A program made the translations under genes and the position numbers. DNA of 64,000 nt from JAOAFZ01 sp964412815. Its GTDB lineage: Bacteria; Patescibacteriota; Microgenomatia; UBA1406; GWC2-37-13. Shown here in pieces: positions 35,259-43,961 of the stretch (position 1 is its first letter; the number at the start of each line of letters is the position of its first letter). The stretch lies in assembly GCA_964412815.1 (NCBI GenBank), contig CAYPQF010000042.1, positions 16,204 through 80,203 of the forward strand. Direction: 5' to 3'. The notes beneath the pieces are model-generated. The model was not told where the DNA came from and did not search any database. It was given only the letters and a program-made list of their open reading frames with translations.

Positions 35259-35291
35259 ATTATACGCCCCGCCGAATGATTTTGGTATACT
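35259..35291. promoter_or_regulatory. Compact divergent promoter between pyrD fusion and carotenoid operon
   Basis: Reverse TATAAT (35264-35259) lies ten bases before the fusion gene. Forward TATACT (35286-35291) lies eight bases before the first carotenoid gene. The two start codons are 51 bases apart, and both transcripts are probably leaderless. Confidence 0.65.
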
Positions 35292-35299
35292 TTCTCTCA

Positions 35300-36823
35300 A
35301 TGAGCAACAAAAAAGTGGTCGTGATGGGAGCGGGAATTGGTGGATTATCTGCCGCCGGACAACTTGCGTATCATGGATTTGATGTAACCGTTGTTGAGAA
35401 ACAGGCGAAACCCGGAGGAAAAGTAATCCAGTTTGAGAAGGGCGATTTCACTTTCGATGGTGGGGCCAGTTTTATCACCATCACCGAAGTCTATCGCGAC
35501 TGGTTTACCGCTATCGGAAAAAATATCTCAGACTACATCACCCTGGAAAAGATGGATGACACCACTACCTTTTACTTTCATAACGGCAAAAGTTTTACTT
35601 TATCGACAAACGAAGCAAAAGTACGAACAGAGATTTCCACAAAGTTTCCCGGTAACGAAGCCGGATACGACCGGTTTATGAAGATTGCGGCACGTTGTTA
35701 CGACTTGTTGTACCACGGCCCCCGCTTTGCCCGCCGGAACTATCATAAGCTGTGGGGATTCGACTTTGTCCTTGATCCGCGCAGTCCCCTCTACGCACTC
35801 GATCTTCAGATTGGTAAGACATGGAAACAACTGGTTGATGAGTGTTTTATCGCGCCGGAACTGCGTTCGGTATTTTCGTACCAGGCTACATTCCTGGGAA
35901 TGCAGCCCAGCAAAGCACTGGGAACCTACTGTTTTTTTCCCTGGGTAGAGATTAACGACGGCATGTATCAAGTGGAAGGTGGGGTCTATGGGATTATCAA
36001 AGGCTTTCAAAAAGCATGTACCGAACTGGGTGTGAAGTTTGTGTATGATGCCGAAGTAACTAAACTGAATTATTCCGGAGATACGCTCACCAGCGTTTCT
36101 ACTGCGCAAGGAACCTTTAACGCCGATCTGTTTGTGAGCAATATCGACGGAGCATGGTTTTATACCAACCTGATGCCTGCTGAAAAAAATAAGACCTATA
36201 CGAAAGAGCGTATTAAACAGATGCGTCATACCAACTCATACTTTACGATTAATGTCGGTCTTAAGAAACCAGTGCCGACATACAGTCATCACACTTTTTT
36301 TGTCGCCCGGGACTGGGAAGACTACTTTGAAAAGATTGTTCAGCCGGGCCAGGTACCCACCCTTTCGTTTGATAACACCTGTTACTACTTTTTACAGAAG
36401 TCAGACTCTCACCCCTGGATGGCACCCAAAGGAAAAACTTCCGCTTTTATTCTGGTACCCGTCTGCGGCTACGACCCTACCCTCGACTGGAACACCTACC
36501 AAGATACGTTTAAAAACTTTATCTACGATATGATGGAACAACGGGATGGCATACCGATCCGTGATCTGATCGAAGAGGAAGAGGTCTATTCCCCTGCCCG
36601 CTGGGGACGGGAGTTTAACTTGTGGGAAAACGTCATTCTTAGTTTCTCTCTGGACTTTTTCCAGGTAAATGGCTTCCGTATGCCAAACAAAAGCCGTGAA
36701 TTTAACAATCTCTTCTTTAGCGGAAGTTCTACGATTCCCGGTCCGGGCCTGCCTCCGTGTATCACCAGCGGAGAACTGGTGACAGAACGCATTTTAGAGG
36801 AGTATCATATAGAGCATGAGTGA
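35300..36823 (+). CDS. CrtI/CrtD-family carotenoid desaturase
   Basis: 507 residues from the ATG at 35300. FAD-binding VVVMGAGIGGLSAAGQLAYH and VVEKQAKPGGKVIQFEKGDF at the N-terminus; FFSGSSTIPGPGLPPCITSG at the C-terminus is the family's second dinucleotide-binding signature. The N-terminal GGKVIQ-FDGGASFIT pattern resembles CrtD-type desaturases more than phytoene desaturase. With LyeJ and CruF homologues in the same operon, a 3,4-desaturase role in C50 carotenoid synthesis is the best guess. It overlaps crtI by eight bases. Confidence 0.85.
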   Translation: MSNKKVVVMGAGIGGLSAAGQLAYHGFDVTVVEKQAKPGGKVIQFEKGDFTFDGGASFITITEVYRDWFTAIGKNISDYITLEKMDDTTTFYFHNGKSFTLSTNEAKVRTEISTKFPGNEAGYDRFMKIAARCYDLLYHGPRFARRNYHKLWGFDFVLDPRSPLYALDLQIGKTWKQLVDECFIAPELRSVFSYQATFLGMQPSKALGTYCFFPWVEINDGMYQVEGGVYGIIKGFQKACTELGVKFVYDAEVTKLNYSGDTLTSVSTAQGTFNADLFVSNIDGAWFYTNLMPAEKNKTYTKERIKQMRHTNSYFTINVGLKKPVPTYSHHTFFVARDWEDYFEKIVQPGQVPTLSFDNTCYYFLQKSDSHPWMAPKGKTSAFILVPVCGYDPTLDWNTYQDTFKNFIYDMMEQRDGIPIRDLIEEEEVYSPARWGREFNLWENVILSFSLDFFQVNGFRMPNKSREFNNLFFSGSSTIPGPGLPPCITSGELVTERILEEYHIEHE

Positions 36824-38282
36824 GGTACTAATCATTGGAGCCGGAATGGGAGGTCTTGCAACCGCAGCACTGTTAGCACAAGACGGCCACTCCGTTACCA
36901 TCCTGGAAAAAAACAGCACCATCGGCGGTCGCGCCCGCACATGGCAATCAGAAGGTTTTACGTTTGATATAGGACCGTCCTGGTATCAAATGCCGGAAGC
37001 CTTTGATCATTTCTTTGCCCGGTTTGGAAAAAAACCGGAAGACTACTTTGAGCTGGTCAAACTGGATCCGCAGTACAAAGTTTTTTTTAACAACGCTGCT
37101 CCGATCGAAATGTCTGCTGATCATGCCCGTAATATGGCGTTGTTTGAGCAGCTGGAACCCGGTGTTACCCCGCGCATAGAGCACTATCTCAAAAACGCCG
37201 GCGAACAGTATGATCTGTCGGTAAAACATGTACTGTACCGGAATTATGACTCTGTGCGGGACTTCTTCAACACCGATATGATGAAGATCGGCATGAAGTT
37301 TAATGTACTGGAGAACCTCCAGCAGACCGTCGAAAAAGTAACGGACCATCCCCATATCCAAAAGATTCTGATGTATACCGTATTGTTCCTGGGAGGATCG
37401 CCGACCAAAACACCATCGCTGTTTTCCTTGATGTCGTATCTTGATATGAAACTGGGAACGTTTTATCCAATGGGAGGAATTGGCGCCGTGGTGTCTGCTC
37501 TTGAATCACTTTGCACAGAACATGGGGTAACCATTCTTACGGGAATGGATGTTACGAAAATCGAAGTAGAATCGGGCGTTGCCAAAAAAGTTTACACAAC
37601 TACCGGATCGTATACGGCTGATATTGTGATTTCCAACGCAGACTACCCATTTACCGAGACATCCTTGCTCGATCCTGAATACACGACCTACCCGGCTTCG
37701 TACTGGGCCAGAAAAACAATTGCACCGTCTGCGTTCATTATGTATCTGGGAGTGAAAGGTCAGATGAAATCTCTGGCTCATCATACTCTATTCCTGGATG
37801 ACGACTGGATGACTTTTTTCAATTCGTTATTCAATGGAGCAGAATGGCCGGAGAACCCGTCCTACTATGTTTCCTGTACTTCAAAAACAGATCCGTCTGT
37901 AGCCCCCAAAGGTCACGATAACCTGTTTGTAACGGTACAGGTTGCCCCGGATGTTTCCGATACCCAGGAACTGAGAGACAGGTTCGCCAATAAGATTATC
38001 TCTCATATGGAACAGATGACTGGAGAATCAATTGCAGACCGTATTGTGCTGAAAAGATATTATAGCCCAACGGATTTCAAAACCGATTACAATGCATATA
38101 AGGGGACCGCTATCGGACTCTCAAATACCTTGTTCCAAAGCGCGTATTTCCGTCCCAACAATGTTAGTAAAAAAGTTTCCAATCTGTACTACGTTGGCCA
38201 GTACACGAATCCGGGTGTTGGTATGCCAATGTGTATGATCTCGGCAGAACTGGTAGCTGACCGGATCAAAAATACGGTATAA
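36816..38282 (+). CDS. crtI: Phytoene desaturase CrtI
   Basis: 488 residues. VLIIGAGMGGLATAALLAQD and GGRARTWQSEGFTFDIGPSW followed by YQMPEAFDHFFARFG are classic CrtI motifs. The C-terminal GQYTNPGVGMPMCMISAELV binds FAD. Expected to convert phytoene to lycopene in four steps at the membrane. It overlaps the preceding desaturase and is 12 bases from crtB. Confidence 0.9.
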   Translation: MSEVLIIGAGMGGLATAALLAQDGHSVTILEKNSTIGGRARTWQSEGFTFDIGPSWYQMPEAFDHFFARFGKKPEDYFELVKLDPQYKVFFNNAAPIEMSADHARNMALFEQLEPGVTPRIEHYLKNAGEQYDLSVKHVLYRNYDSVRDFFNTDMMKIGMKFNVLENLQQTVEKVTDHPHIQKILMYTVLFLGGSPTKTPSLFSLMSYLDMKLGTFYPMGGIGAVVSALESLCTEHGVTILTGMDVTKIEVESGVAKKVYTTTGSYTADIVISNADYPFTETSLLDPEYTTYPASYWARKTIAPSAFIMYLGVKGQMKSLAHHTLFLDDDWMTFFNSLFNGAEWPENPSYYVSCTSKTDPSVAPKGHDNLFVTVQVAPDVSDTQELRDRFANKIISHMEQMTGESIADRIVLKRYYSPTDFKTDYNAYKGTAIGLSNTLFQSAYFRPNNVSKKVSNLYYVGQYTNPGVGMPMCMISAELVADRIKNTV

Positions 38283-38294
38283 TGAACGAACGTA

Positions 38295-39134
38295 ATGAGG
38301 TCAATTCAAGGAGCATTTCAGCGACTCGCTCGCTCTATATTCAAATCCGGTAGCATTACCTATTATTATTCCAGCCTTTTTTTCCCACGGGACGTAAGGG
38401 CGGATGTTGCGACGTTGTACGCGTTTGTACGCACCGCAGACGATTTTGTCGACGCAATCCCCCAGCAAACCACAGCGTTTCTTGCCTTCCGGAAAGAATC
38501 AGAAGCGGCACTCAAGGGTACTCCCTCATCCAATCCCATTATCTCCGAATTTGTCCGTGTCGTACAAAAATATGACATTCAGCCGGCATATATCTCTTCA
38601 TTTTTTGATTCGATGGAGGCAGATACCCGAAAAAGCACCTACAAAACATTTGCCGAGCTGGAACGGTATATATACGGTTCAGCTGATGTAATCGGACTGA
38701 TGATGGCACAGATCATGAAACTTCCTCCCGAATCACATAAGGCTGCCCAACTACAGGGTAAAGCAATGCAGCTGATTAATTTTATCCGCGATATTGCCGA
38801 AGATATTCAACTCCACCGTCAGTACATTCCGGTAGAAGATGCAAAGCGGTTTCAACTACAATCCTATCCTCCCCAGCTCCCCCGTGACAAAGAACAGTTT
38901 GAAGCACTAGTCCGGTTTGAGATAGCACGCTATCGGGAAATTCAGAAAAAAGCTGAAGCAGGATATCATTTTCTGCCACGCCAGTATCGTATTCCCGTGA
39001 AGACCGCTGCCGACATGTATAATTGGACAGCAGAAATAATTGAAAAGGATCCGACGGTTGTGTTTGAACGGAAAGTTAAACCAAAACCGGCACTGGTGAT
39101 CTTTTATGCCCTCAAAAATTTTCTTTTTGTATGA
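38295..39134 (+). CDS. crtB: Phytoene synthase CrtB
   Basis: 279 residues. Condenses two geranylgeranyl diphosphates to phytoene. The first Asp-rich motif is VRTADDFVDA (about 46-55); the second is INFIRDIAEDIQLHRQYIPV (about 162-181). SSLFFPRDVRADVATLYAFV precedes the first. It overlaps the polyprenyl synthase by four bases, so translation is probably coupled. Confidence 0.93.
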   Translation: MRSIQGAFQRLARSIFKSGSITYYYSSLFFPRDVRADVATLYAFVRTADDFVDAIPQQTTAFLAFRKESEAALKGTPSSNPIISEFVRVVQKYDIQPAYISSFFDSMEADTRKSTYKTFAELERYIYGSADVIGLMMAQIMKLPPESHKAAQLQGKAMQLINFIRDIAEDIQLHRQYIPVEDAKRFQLQSYPPQLPRDKEQFEALVRFEIARYREIQKKAEAGYHFLPRQYRIPVKTAADMYNWTAEIIEKDPTVVFERKVKPKPALVIFYALKNFLFV

Positions 39135-40177
39135 ACGTACCATCGTATATCAAGACACATAAACCGGAACTGATCGCTTTTATGAAACAGGCAATTCAGG
39201 ATCAGAACTCAGAGTGCTACCACTATCTTAAATTCTATTCCGGATCTCTTGAGCAGCTTGCTCAGTTTGCAACCAAAGGGAAACTGATTCGAGGCCTACT
39301 GATCCCCATGATCTATGAGTTTCTAAAAAAAGAACCGGGCCCGAGAGAACTGTATTATGCCGCTGCTGCACTGGAAATGGCACATGCAGCGCTGCTGGTA
39401 CATGATGATGTGATTGATAACGATATGCAGCGCCGTGGAGAGAAAAGCATTTTTGCCCAGTACGCCGAAGGAAAATCTATTGAGTACGGCAAAAATCTGG
39501 CAATCTGTGTGGGCGATGTTGCCATCTTTCTCTCGTACAAATTTCTTTCGCTCGCGTCAGAAAAGACGGACTATTGCCATCGGCTGATCGGAATATTCTC
39601 TCACGAGCTCCATCTGGTTGGCGTAGGAGAGATGATTGATGTTGATATGGCAACTGCAGAAGACGAAGACAGTGTGGAGAACATTATTGAGATGTACCGG
39701 TACAAAACAGCCCGATATACGTTTTCTTTACCGTTTAAGTTTGGTGCCATCTTTGCCGGAGCTTCAGAAGAAACTATTCGCACCTTAGATCTACTGGGAG
39801 AGCAACTGGGCATTCTGTTTCAGATTAAAGATGATGAACTGGGCTTAACCGGGAAAGAGGAAGAGACGGGCAAACCGGTAGGATCAGACATCAAAGAAAA
39901 CAAGAAGACAATCGTGCGCGCGCTCCTGTTCCAGTCGGTAAATGCTGCAGAAAAACAGGAACTTCTCGGTATCTATGGGAACAAAGATGCAGATAAAGTA
40001 CAGATTCAACGGGTGTTAGAATTATATGAGCAGTATCGGATCGCCGACCGGGTAACAGAGATTCAGGATAGCGTTATCCAACGATTTGAAACCCATGTAT
40101 CCGAACTGGAACAGCAAGTAGGAGATGTCTCTCTGATGAGACAGTTACGCGAGTTGCTCGAGCAACGTAAAAACTAA
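39131..40177 (+). CDS. Polyprenyl diphosphate synthase (probable GGPP synthase)
   Basis: 348 residues. First Asp-rich motif LVHDDVIDNDMQRRG (about 91-105); second region FQIKDDELGLTGKEEETGKP. An isoprenyl chain-elongating enzyme; C20 product inferred from the operon, since crtB needs GGPP. The long C-terminal helical part (about 290-345) is typical of the family. Confidence 0.9.
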   Translation: MNVPSYIKTHKPELIAFMKQAIQDQNSECYHYLKFYSGSLEQLAQFATKGKLIRGLLIPMIYEFLKKEPGPRELYYAAAALEMAHAALLVHDDVIDNDMQRRGEKSIFAQYAEGKSIEYGKNLAICVGDVAIFLSYKFLSLASEKTDYCHRLIGIFSHELHLVGVGEMIDVDMATAEDEDSVENIIEMYRYKTARYTFSLPFKFGAIFAGASEETIRTLDLLGEQLGILFQIKDDELGLTGKEEETGKPVGSDIKENKKTIVRALLFQSVNAAEKQELLGIYGNKDADKVQIQRVLELYEQYRIADRVTEIQDSVIQRFETHVSELEQQVGDVSLMRQLRELLEQRKN

Positions 40178-40178
40178 G

Positions 40179-41021
40179 ATGATAAAAAAACAGCCATCAC
40201 TGGTATCGGTCATATATTCTCTTTCCCGCCCCCGGTTCTGGTTTTATCTGGCAGGACCGTATCTGGTGGGATTTGCTATTGTGCAAACACAGTTTCGGGA
40301 TATGCTTTCGTTTCAGTTTCTCTACGGTCTGTTCTTCTTTCTGATTCCGGCAAACATCTTTTTATATGGAATCAACGATCTTTCCGACGGTGATACCGAC
40401 GCGTTTAATCCTAAAAAAACATCCCGGGAGCTCAAAACCACTGATGCCAACAGGACGATTTATCTGAATGCAGTGTTGGTTTCAGCAGCCCTGGCGGCAC
40501 CACTATTTATTATGATGCCGTTATTTGCTTCACTGCTGTTGCTTGTTTTTATGTTACTCTCCGCCTTTTACAGCGCCCCGCCATTCCGTCTCAAAGCCAA
40601 ACCGTTTGTCGATTCCGCATCGAATATTCTGTACGCATTTCCAGCTTTTATCGCAATGTATCAGTTTGCGGGCAGCACCCTTCCGCTTCCGGCACTGGCT
40701 GCTGTCTTTGCATGGACTGCCGCAATGCATCTCTTTTCTGCTATTCCTGATATTGCCGCAGACAGTAAAGCAGGCCTCCGCACTTCAGCGGTGGTATTGG
40801 GAGAACGGTGGAGTCTGTTTACCTGTGCACTGCTCTGGACGTTTACCGCTGTTATTTCGGTTTTCTATAGCCTGATGTTTATCTTTATGTTTGCCTATCC
40901 GACACTTTGCTTCTGGCTGCTGAAAGAACGATCTGCCCCTATTGAACGTATCTACTGGCTGTTCCCCTCTATCAACACCGTCATCGGATTTATGTTATAT
41001 CTGATTGCTGTGCTGACATGA
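40179..41021 (+). CDS. UbiA-family prenyltransferase (lycopene elongase-like)
   Basis: 280 residues, seven to nine membrane segments. The Asp-rich motifs are GINDLSDGDTDAFNPKK (about 65-81) and SAIPDIAADSKAGLRTSAVV. In haloarchaea and actinobacteria such UbiA proteins (LyeJ/CrtEb) add C5 units to lycopene ends, making C45-C50 carotenoids. Context here (crtI, crtB, cruF) supports that role over quinone or heme prenylation. It overlaps cruF by four bases. Confidence 0.82.
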   Translation: MIKKQPSLVSVIYSLSRPRFWFYLAGPYLVGFAIVQTQFRDMLSFQFLYGLFFFLIPANIFLYGINDLSDGDTDAFNPKKTSRELKTTDANRTIYLNAVLVSAALAAPLFIMMPLFASLLLLVFMLLSAFYSAPPFRLKAKPFVDSASNILYAFPAFIAMYQFAGSTLPLPALAAVFAWTAAMHLFSAIPDIAADSKAGLRTSAVVLGERWSLFTCALLWTFTAVISVFYSLMFIFMFAYPTLCFWLLKERSAPIERIYWLFPSINTVIGFMLYLIAVLT

Positions 41022-41752
41022 AGCACTGGAAGGCCTTCCTCGTGATGCTTTGCGCCATGAGTGGTGTTGGCGCGTACCTGATGAGCCAGCTGGCTGATCT
41101 CACCTCTTATGCCACCCAATCAGCTGCGTCAATTATATTGCTGGCAATCCCTTCGTTTCTGTTTCTCATTCTCTCTGTGGGCTGGAAGCGTGGCTTGCTC
41201 ATAATTGCAGCACTCTGGGTAACCGGTACCAGCATCGAAGCATTCGGGATACTCACCGGGTTCCCGTATGGAAAATTTGTCTACCCCGGTGGAACTATCG
41301 GAGTTAAAATTGCTGATGTCGTACCGTGGACTGTCGGGTTTGCCTGGGCTCCACTGGTAATCGGTAGTTACGTACTTGCCGCAACAATACTTCGCACTGC
41401 TCCGCTGTGGCTTCGTATCGTGGGAGGGTCCGTTATACTGGTGATATTTGATGCTGTTCTTGACCCTGCAGCGGTCGCGTTACGGTACTGGGAGTACTTT
41501 GGCGCGACTCAATTTTATGGTGTCCCTTTAACAAATTTTGGCGGCTGGCTGATCTCAGGCACTATTGGAAATGTCCTGTTACACTGGTTACGGGGGCCAC
41601 ACCCCCTGGTAGCAGGAGCTGCCACCTCTTTTCTGATGCAGATGAGTTTCTGGACCGTTGTCTGTCTGAGTTTTCAGCTATGGATACCGGCTGCGATCGG
41701 GATACTGAGCCTGTGTGTATATGGCGGGATACTGCTTTTACGGAGTCGGTGA
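41018..41752 (+). CDS. cruF: CruF-type carotenoid 1,2-hydratase (DUF422)
   Basis: 244 residues, about seven membrane segments. Family landmarks: GTSIEAFGILTGFPYGKFVY, VPWTVGFAWAPLVIGSYVLA, VIFDAVLDPAAVALRYWEYF and FYGVPLTNFGGWLISGTIGN. CruF hydrates carotenoid ends; in bacterioruberin synthesis it acts on bisanhydrobacterioruberin. The last gene of the operon; its 3' end overlaps the convergent prepilin gene by 15 bases. Confidence 0.87.
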   Translation: MKHWKAFLVMLCAMSGVGAYLMSQLADLTSYATQSAASIILLAIPSFLFLILSVGWKRGLLIIAALWVTGTSIEAFGILTGFPYGKFVYPGGTIGVKIADVVPWTVGFAWAPLVIGSYVLAATILRTAPLWLRIVGGSVILVIFDAVLDPAAVALRYWEYFGATQFYGVPLTNFGGWLISGTIGNVLLHWLRGPHPLVAGAATSFLMQMSFWTVVCLSFQLWIPAAIGILSLCVYGGILLLRSR

Positions 41753-42259
41753 TGGAGTTTCAGAAGGAGGTACGGTTGGAACAGGAGTATTGGTGATAAT
41801 AGCACTGGTTGGGGTAATGGGACTGGTTGGGGTAGGAGTACCTACCGGATACGAAATACCGGCTGAGGTCGCTACAATATATTGAATTGAACCTTCCGGT
41901 GTTCGCTCTTCAAGCTCCGCGATGAGCATAAATGCCTGTAAATCACTCCGTACTTCGTACCGGTATCCATATATATCAGACTCAATATTGAGAGCTGAAA
42001 AGAGCGGATCAAACGGAATGGAGGGGATGTATTGTGCAGCCACCAGCATATCCAGTGATGCCGGAAACGCTCCCTCATCTGCTTTATACTGAATCAGCGC
42101 ACTTTCGAGCTGTTGAATATCATTCTTTCTTTGTATATCACGCGCTTTCTGAAGGTACGAAGAGTATGCGAACACAGGTAGAGTGATAAATACCGCGATT
42201 AACCCAAGTGCAATTACCACCTCGATTATGGTGAATCCCTGCCGATGTATGACGTTCAT
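41738..42259 (-). CDS. Type IV prepilin-like protein, linker end without tip domain
   Basis: 173 residues. Prepilin leader and helix MNVIHRQGFTIIEVVIALGL (G|F cleavage site, Glu at +5), then the pilin body with FPASLDMLVAAQYIPSIPFD. It ends in a Pro/Thr/Ser linker (PTPTSPITPTSAIITNTPVP...PSPTP) and stops there, inside the 3' end of cruF. Paralogues downstream carry a tip domain after this linker, so this one is either naturally short or truncated. Confidence 0.82.
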   Translation of the reverse strand: MNVIHRQGFTIIEVVIALGLIAVFITLPVFAYSSYLQKARDIQRKNDIQQLESALIQYKADEGAFPASLDMLVAAQYIPSIPFDPLFSALNIESDIYGYRYEVRSDLQAFMLIAELEERTPEGSIQYIVATSAGISYPVGTPTPTSPITPTSAIITNTPVPTVPPSETPSPTP

Positions 42260-42262
42260 GAG

Positions 42263-43291
42263 TTAGGGCATGCGATATAATGATCCCTCGTTGAGTGGAG
42301 TTCCGCTAAAATACGAACTTCGTCCCCCCCAGATGATAAACCGTTCGCCTGTCCAGGCAGAGCTCATTCCGTAATCATATCGTTCTGCTGGAGCATTTGC
42401 GGCTGTTACCTCCGTCCATGTGTTGGTAGTAGGGTTATACAGATACATGTCTGATAGAATTTCTCCATTGTTCCATGGCATTCCGATGCCGCCCCAGACA
42501 ATGACATGGGTACCCGTCCAGGCAGTATGAGACCGTGCTCGTGGAGATGGCGCGTTTACTGTAGAAACAGTTGTCCATGTATTAGTTACGGTATTATAAA
42601 TTGCACCATCATTGAGCAGTTGCTGACCCGGGCCACCACCACCCCAGATAAAGATTCTGGAACCCATTACTTGCTCTGTACTTCCTGAACGTGGAGAAGG
42701 GGCATTGGTTGTAGACATAGCGGTCCAGGTGTCTGTAGCAGGATCGTAAACACCTCCGGTATTATAATACGTAGAAGGATTGGGATAATCGTAGGTAAGC
42801 CCTCCCCACACATAGACTTTGTTGTTTACCACTGCAAGTGCGCGATCTGATCGGGTTATAGCACCCGTTTTAGAGATCGTTGACCAGGTATTGGTACTCA
42901 GATTATATCTCCCTCCCTGAGTATACAGGCTGTCATAATCCTCGAAAAAGACTAAGTGGTTGCTGGTAACAACGACATTATTAAATGCACTCGAACCGCC
43001 GACAGTTATCGGTGATGGCGGAGTAGGAATCGGAGTCCAGGTATCAGTGGTCGGATTATAGCGTCCTCCATCATTGTGAATACAGGTGCCCACATTACAA
43101 CTTCCGCCTCTGGTTCCACCGAACACAATCATTTCGGTGCCACTCCAGCCTCTTCCTGCATGCATACGTGCAGCAGGCTGATTAACGGTACTCATGGGAC
43201 GCCACGAATCTGTTTGAGGATTGTAGATATCACCATGCGAAAGTTCGTCAAACGGATCTCTCTCCTTCCGGAGAGAGTCCACTCCACACAA
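42263..43291 (-). CDS. Kelch beta-propeller, C-terminal part of a frameshifted prepilin fusion
   Basis: 342 residues in this frame. At least five Kelch repeats of the type GGRYNPTTDTWTPIPT... with MIVFGG, VYVWGG, IFIWGG, VIVWGG and FIIWGG blades, each about 50-60 residues. The first 18 residues of the frame are not propeller-like; coherent sequence begins at DPFDELSHGDIYNPQTDSW. The missing first blade (NHATVWTGSEMIVWSG) is encoded in the upstream frame, so the two frames were one gene. Propellers on pilin tips usually mediate binding. Confidence 0.75.
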   Translation of the reverse strand: MCGVDSLRKERDPFDELSHGDIYNPQTDSWRPMSTVNQPAARMHAGRGWSGTEMIVFGGTRGGSCNVGTCIHNDGGRYNPTTDTWTPIPTPPSPITVGGSSAFNNVVVTSNHLVFFEDYDSLYTQGGRYNLSTNTWSTISKTGAITRSDRALAVVNNKVYVWGGLTYDYPNPSTYYNTGGVYDPATDTWTAMSTTNAPSPRSGSTEQVMGSRIFIWGGGGPGQQLLNDGAIYNTVTNTWTTVSTVNAPSPRARSHTAWTGTHVIVWGGIGMPWNNGEILSDMYLYNPTTNTWTEVTAANAPAERYDYGMSSAWTGERFIIWGGRSSYFSGTPLNEGSLYRMP

Positions 43292-43916
43292 TCATCTCGG
43301 AACCGGTCCAGACCGTTGCATGATTATAGCGCCCGCCCTGGTTACCTGTGACGTTCATTGCCTGCCACGAGTTTGGCGCTTGGGTCGGGATTGAAGTAGG
43401 AGTAAGGGTTTTGGTTGGAGAAGGGGTGATACTCGGCGCAGGCGTGTTGGTGGCAAAGCGTGAACCGGTTGGTACCGTACCACCACCGCCACCCGGTGGT
43501 GTTGGAGTTGGTGTTCCACCACCAGTGGTAGTGCCACGAGGTGTTGCCACAATATATCCAGCAGAACTGTCACCTGCGTCTTCGAGAGTGCCGCTTACCT
43601 GATAATCACTGCCATCCGCACTTGAGCCATAGGTATACGGCTGTTTAGTGAGAGGGTCAATGGGTATCTCCGCCAGGTAGCCTTCCTGTACCAAATCATC
43701 CAGACTCGCCGGATACACACCATTTGCATCCTGATACTGTTCGAGAGAGTACTGAATCTGACCAATGTCATTTTTTCGCTGACTATCGCGGGATTTTTTC
43801 ATGTAGTTGGTATACGCGAAGATTGGCAGCGTAATAAAAACTGCAATTAATGCAAGTGCGATGACGATTTCTACCACAGTAAACCCTCGGTTCCCCTGGT
43901 TTGTTGTATCAAACAT
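43248..43916 (-). CDS. Type IV prepilin with Pro/Thr linker, N-terminal part of a Kelch fusion
   Basis: 222 residues. Prepilin helix GFTVVEIVIALALIAVFITL, body YLAEIPIDPLTKQPYTYGSS, a Gly/Pro/Thr linker, then the beginning of a Kelch blade before a TGA at 43250-43248. The frame breaks within an 8-bp hairpin of CT/GA repeats (43258-43277). Adding one GA unit or removing one base restores a fusion of about 550 residues. TATAAT (43930-43925) eight bases upstream: leaderless. Confidence 0.78.
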   Translation of the reverse strand: MFDTTNQGNRGFTVVEIVIALALIAVFITLPIFAYTNYMKKSRDSQRKNDIGQIQYSLEQYQDANGVYPASLDDLVQEGYLAEIPIDPLTKQPYTYGSSADGSDYQVSGTLEDAGDSSAGYIVATPRGTTTGGGTPTPTPPGGGGGTVPTGSRFATNTPAPSITPSPTKTLTPTSIPTQAPNSWQAMNVTGNQGGRYNHATVWTGSEMIVWSGLSPEGERSV

Positions 43917-43961
43917 CTATTTTCATTATAAAGATAGTTTGATACAGCTGTCAACTATGCG

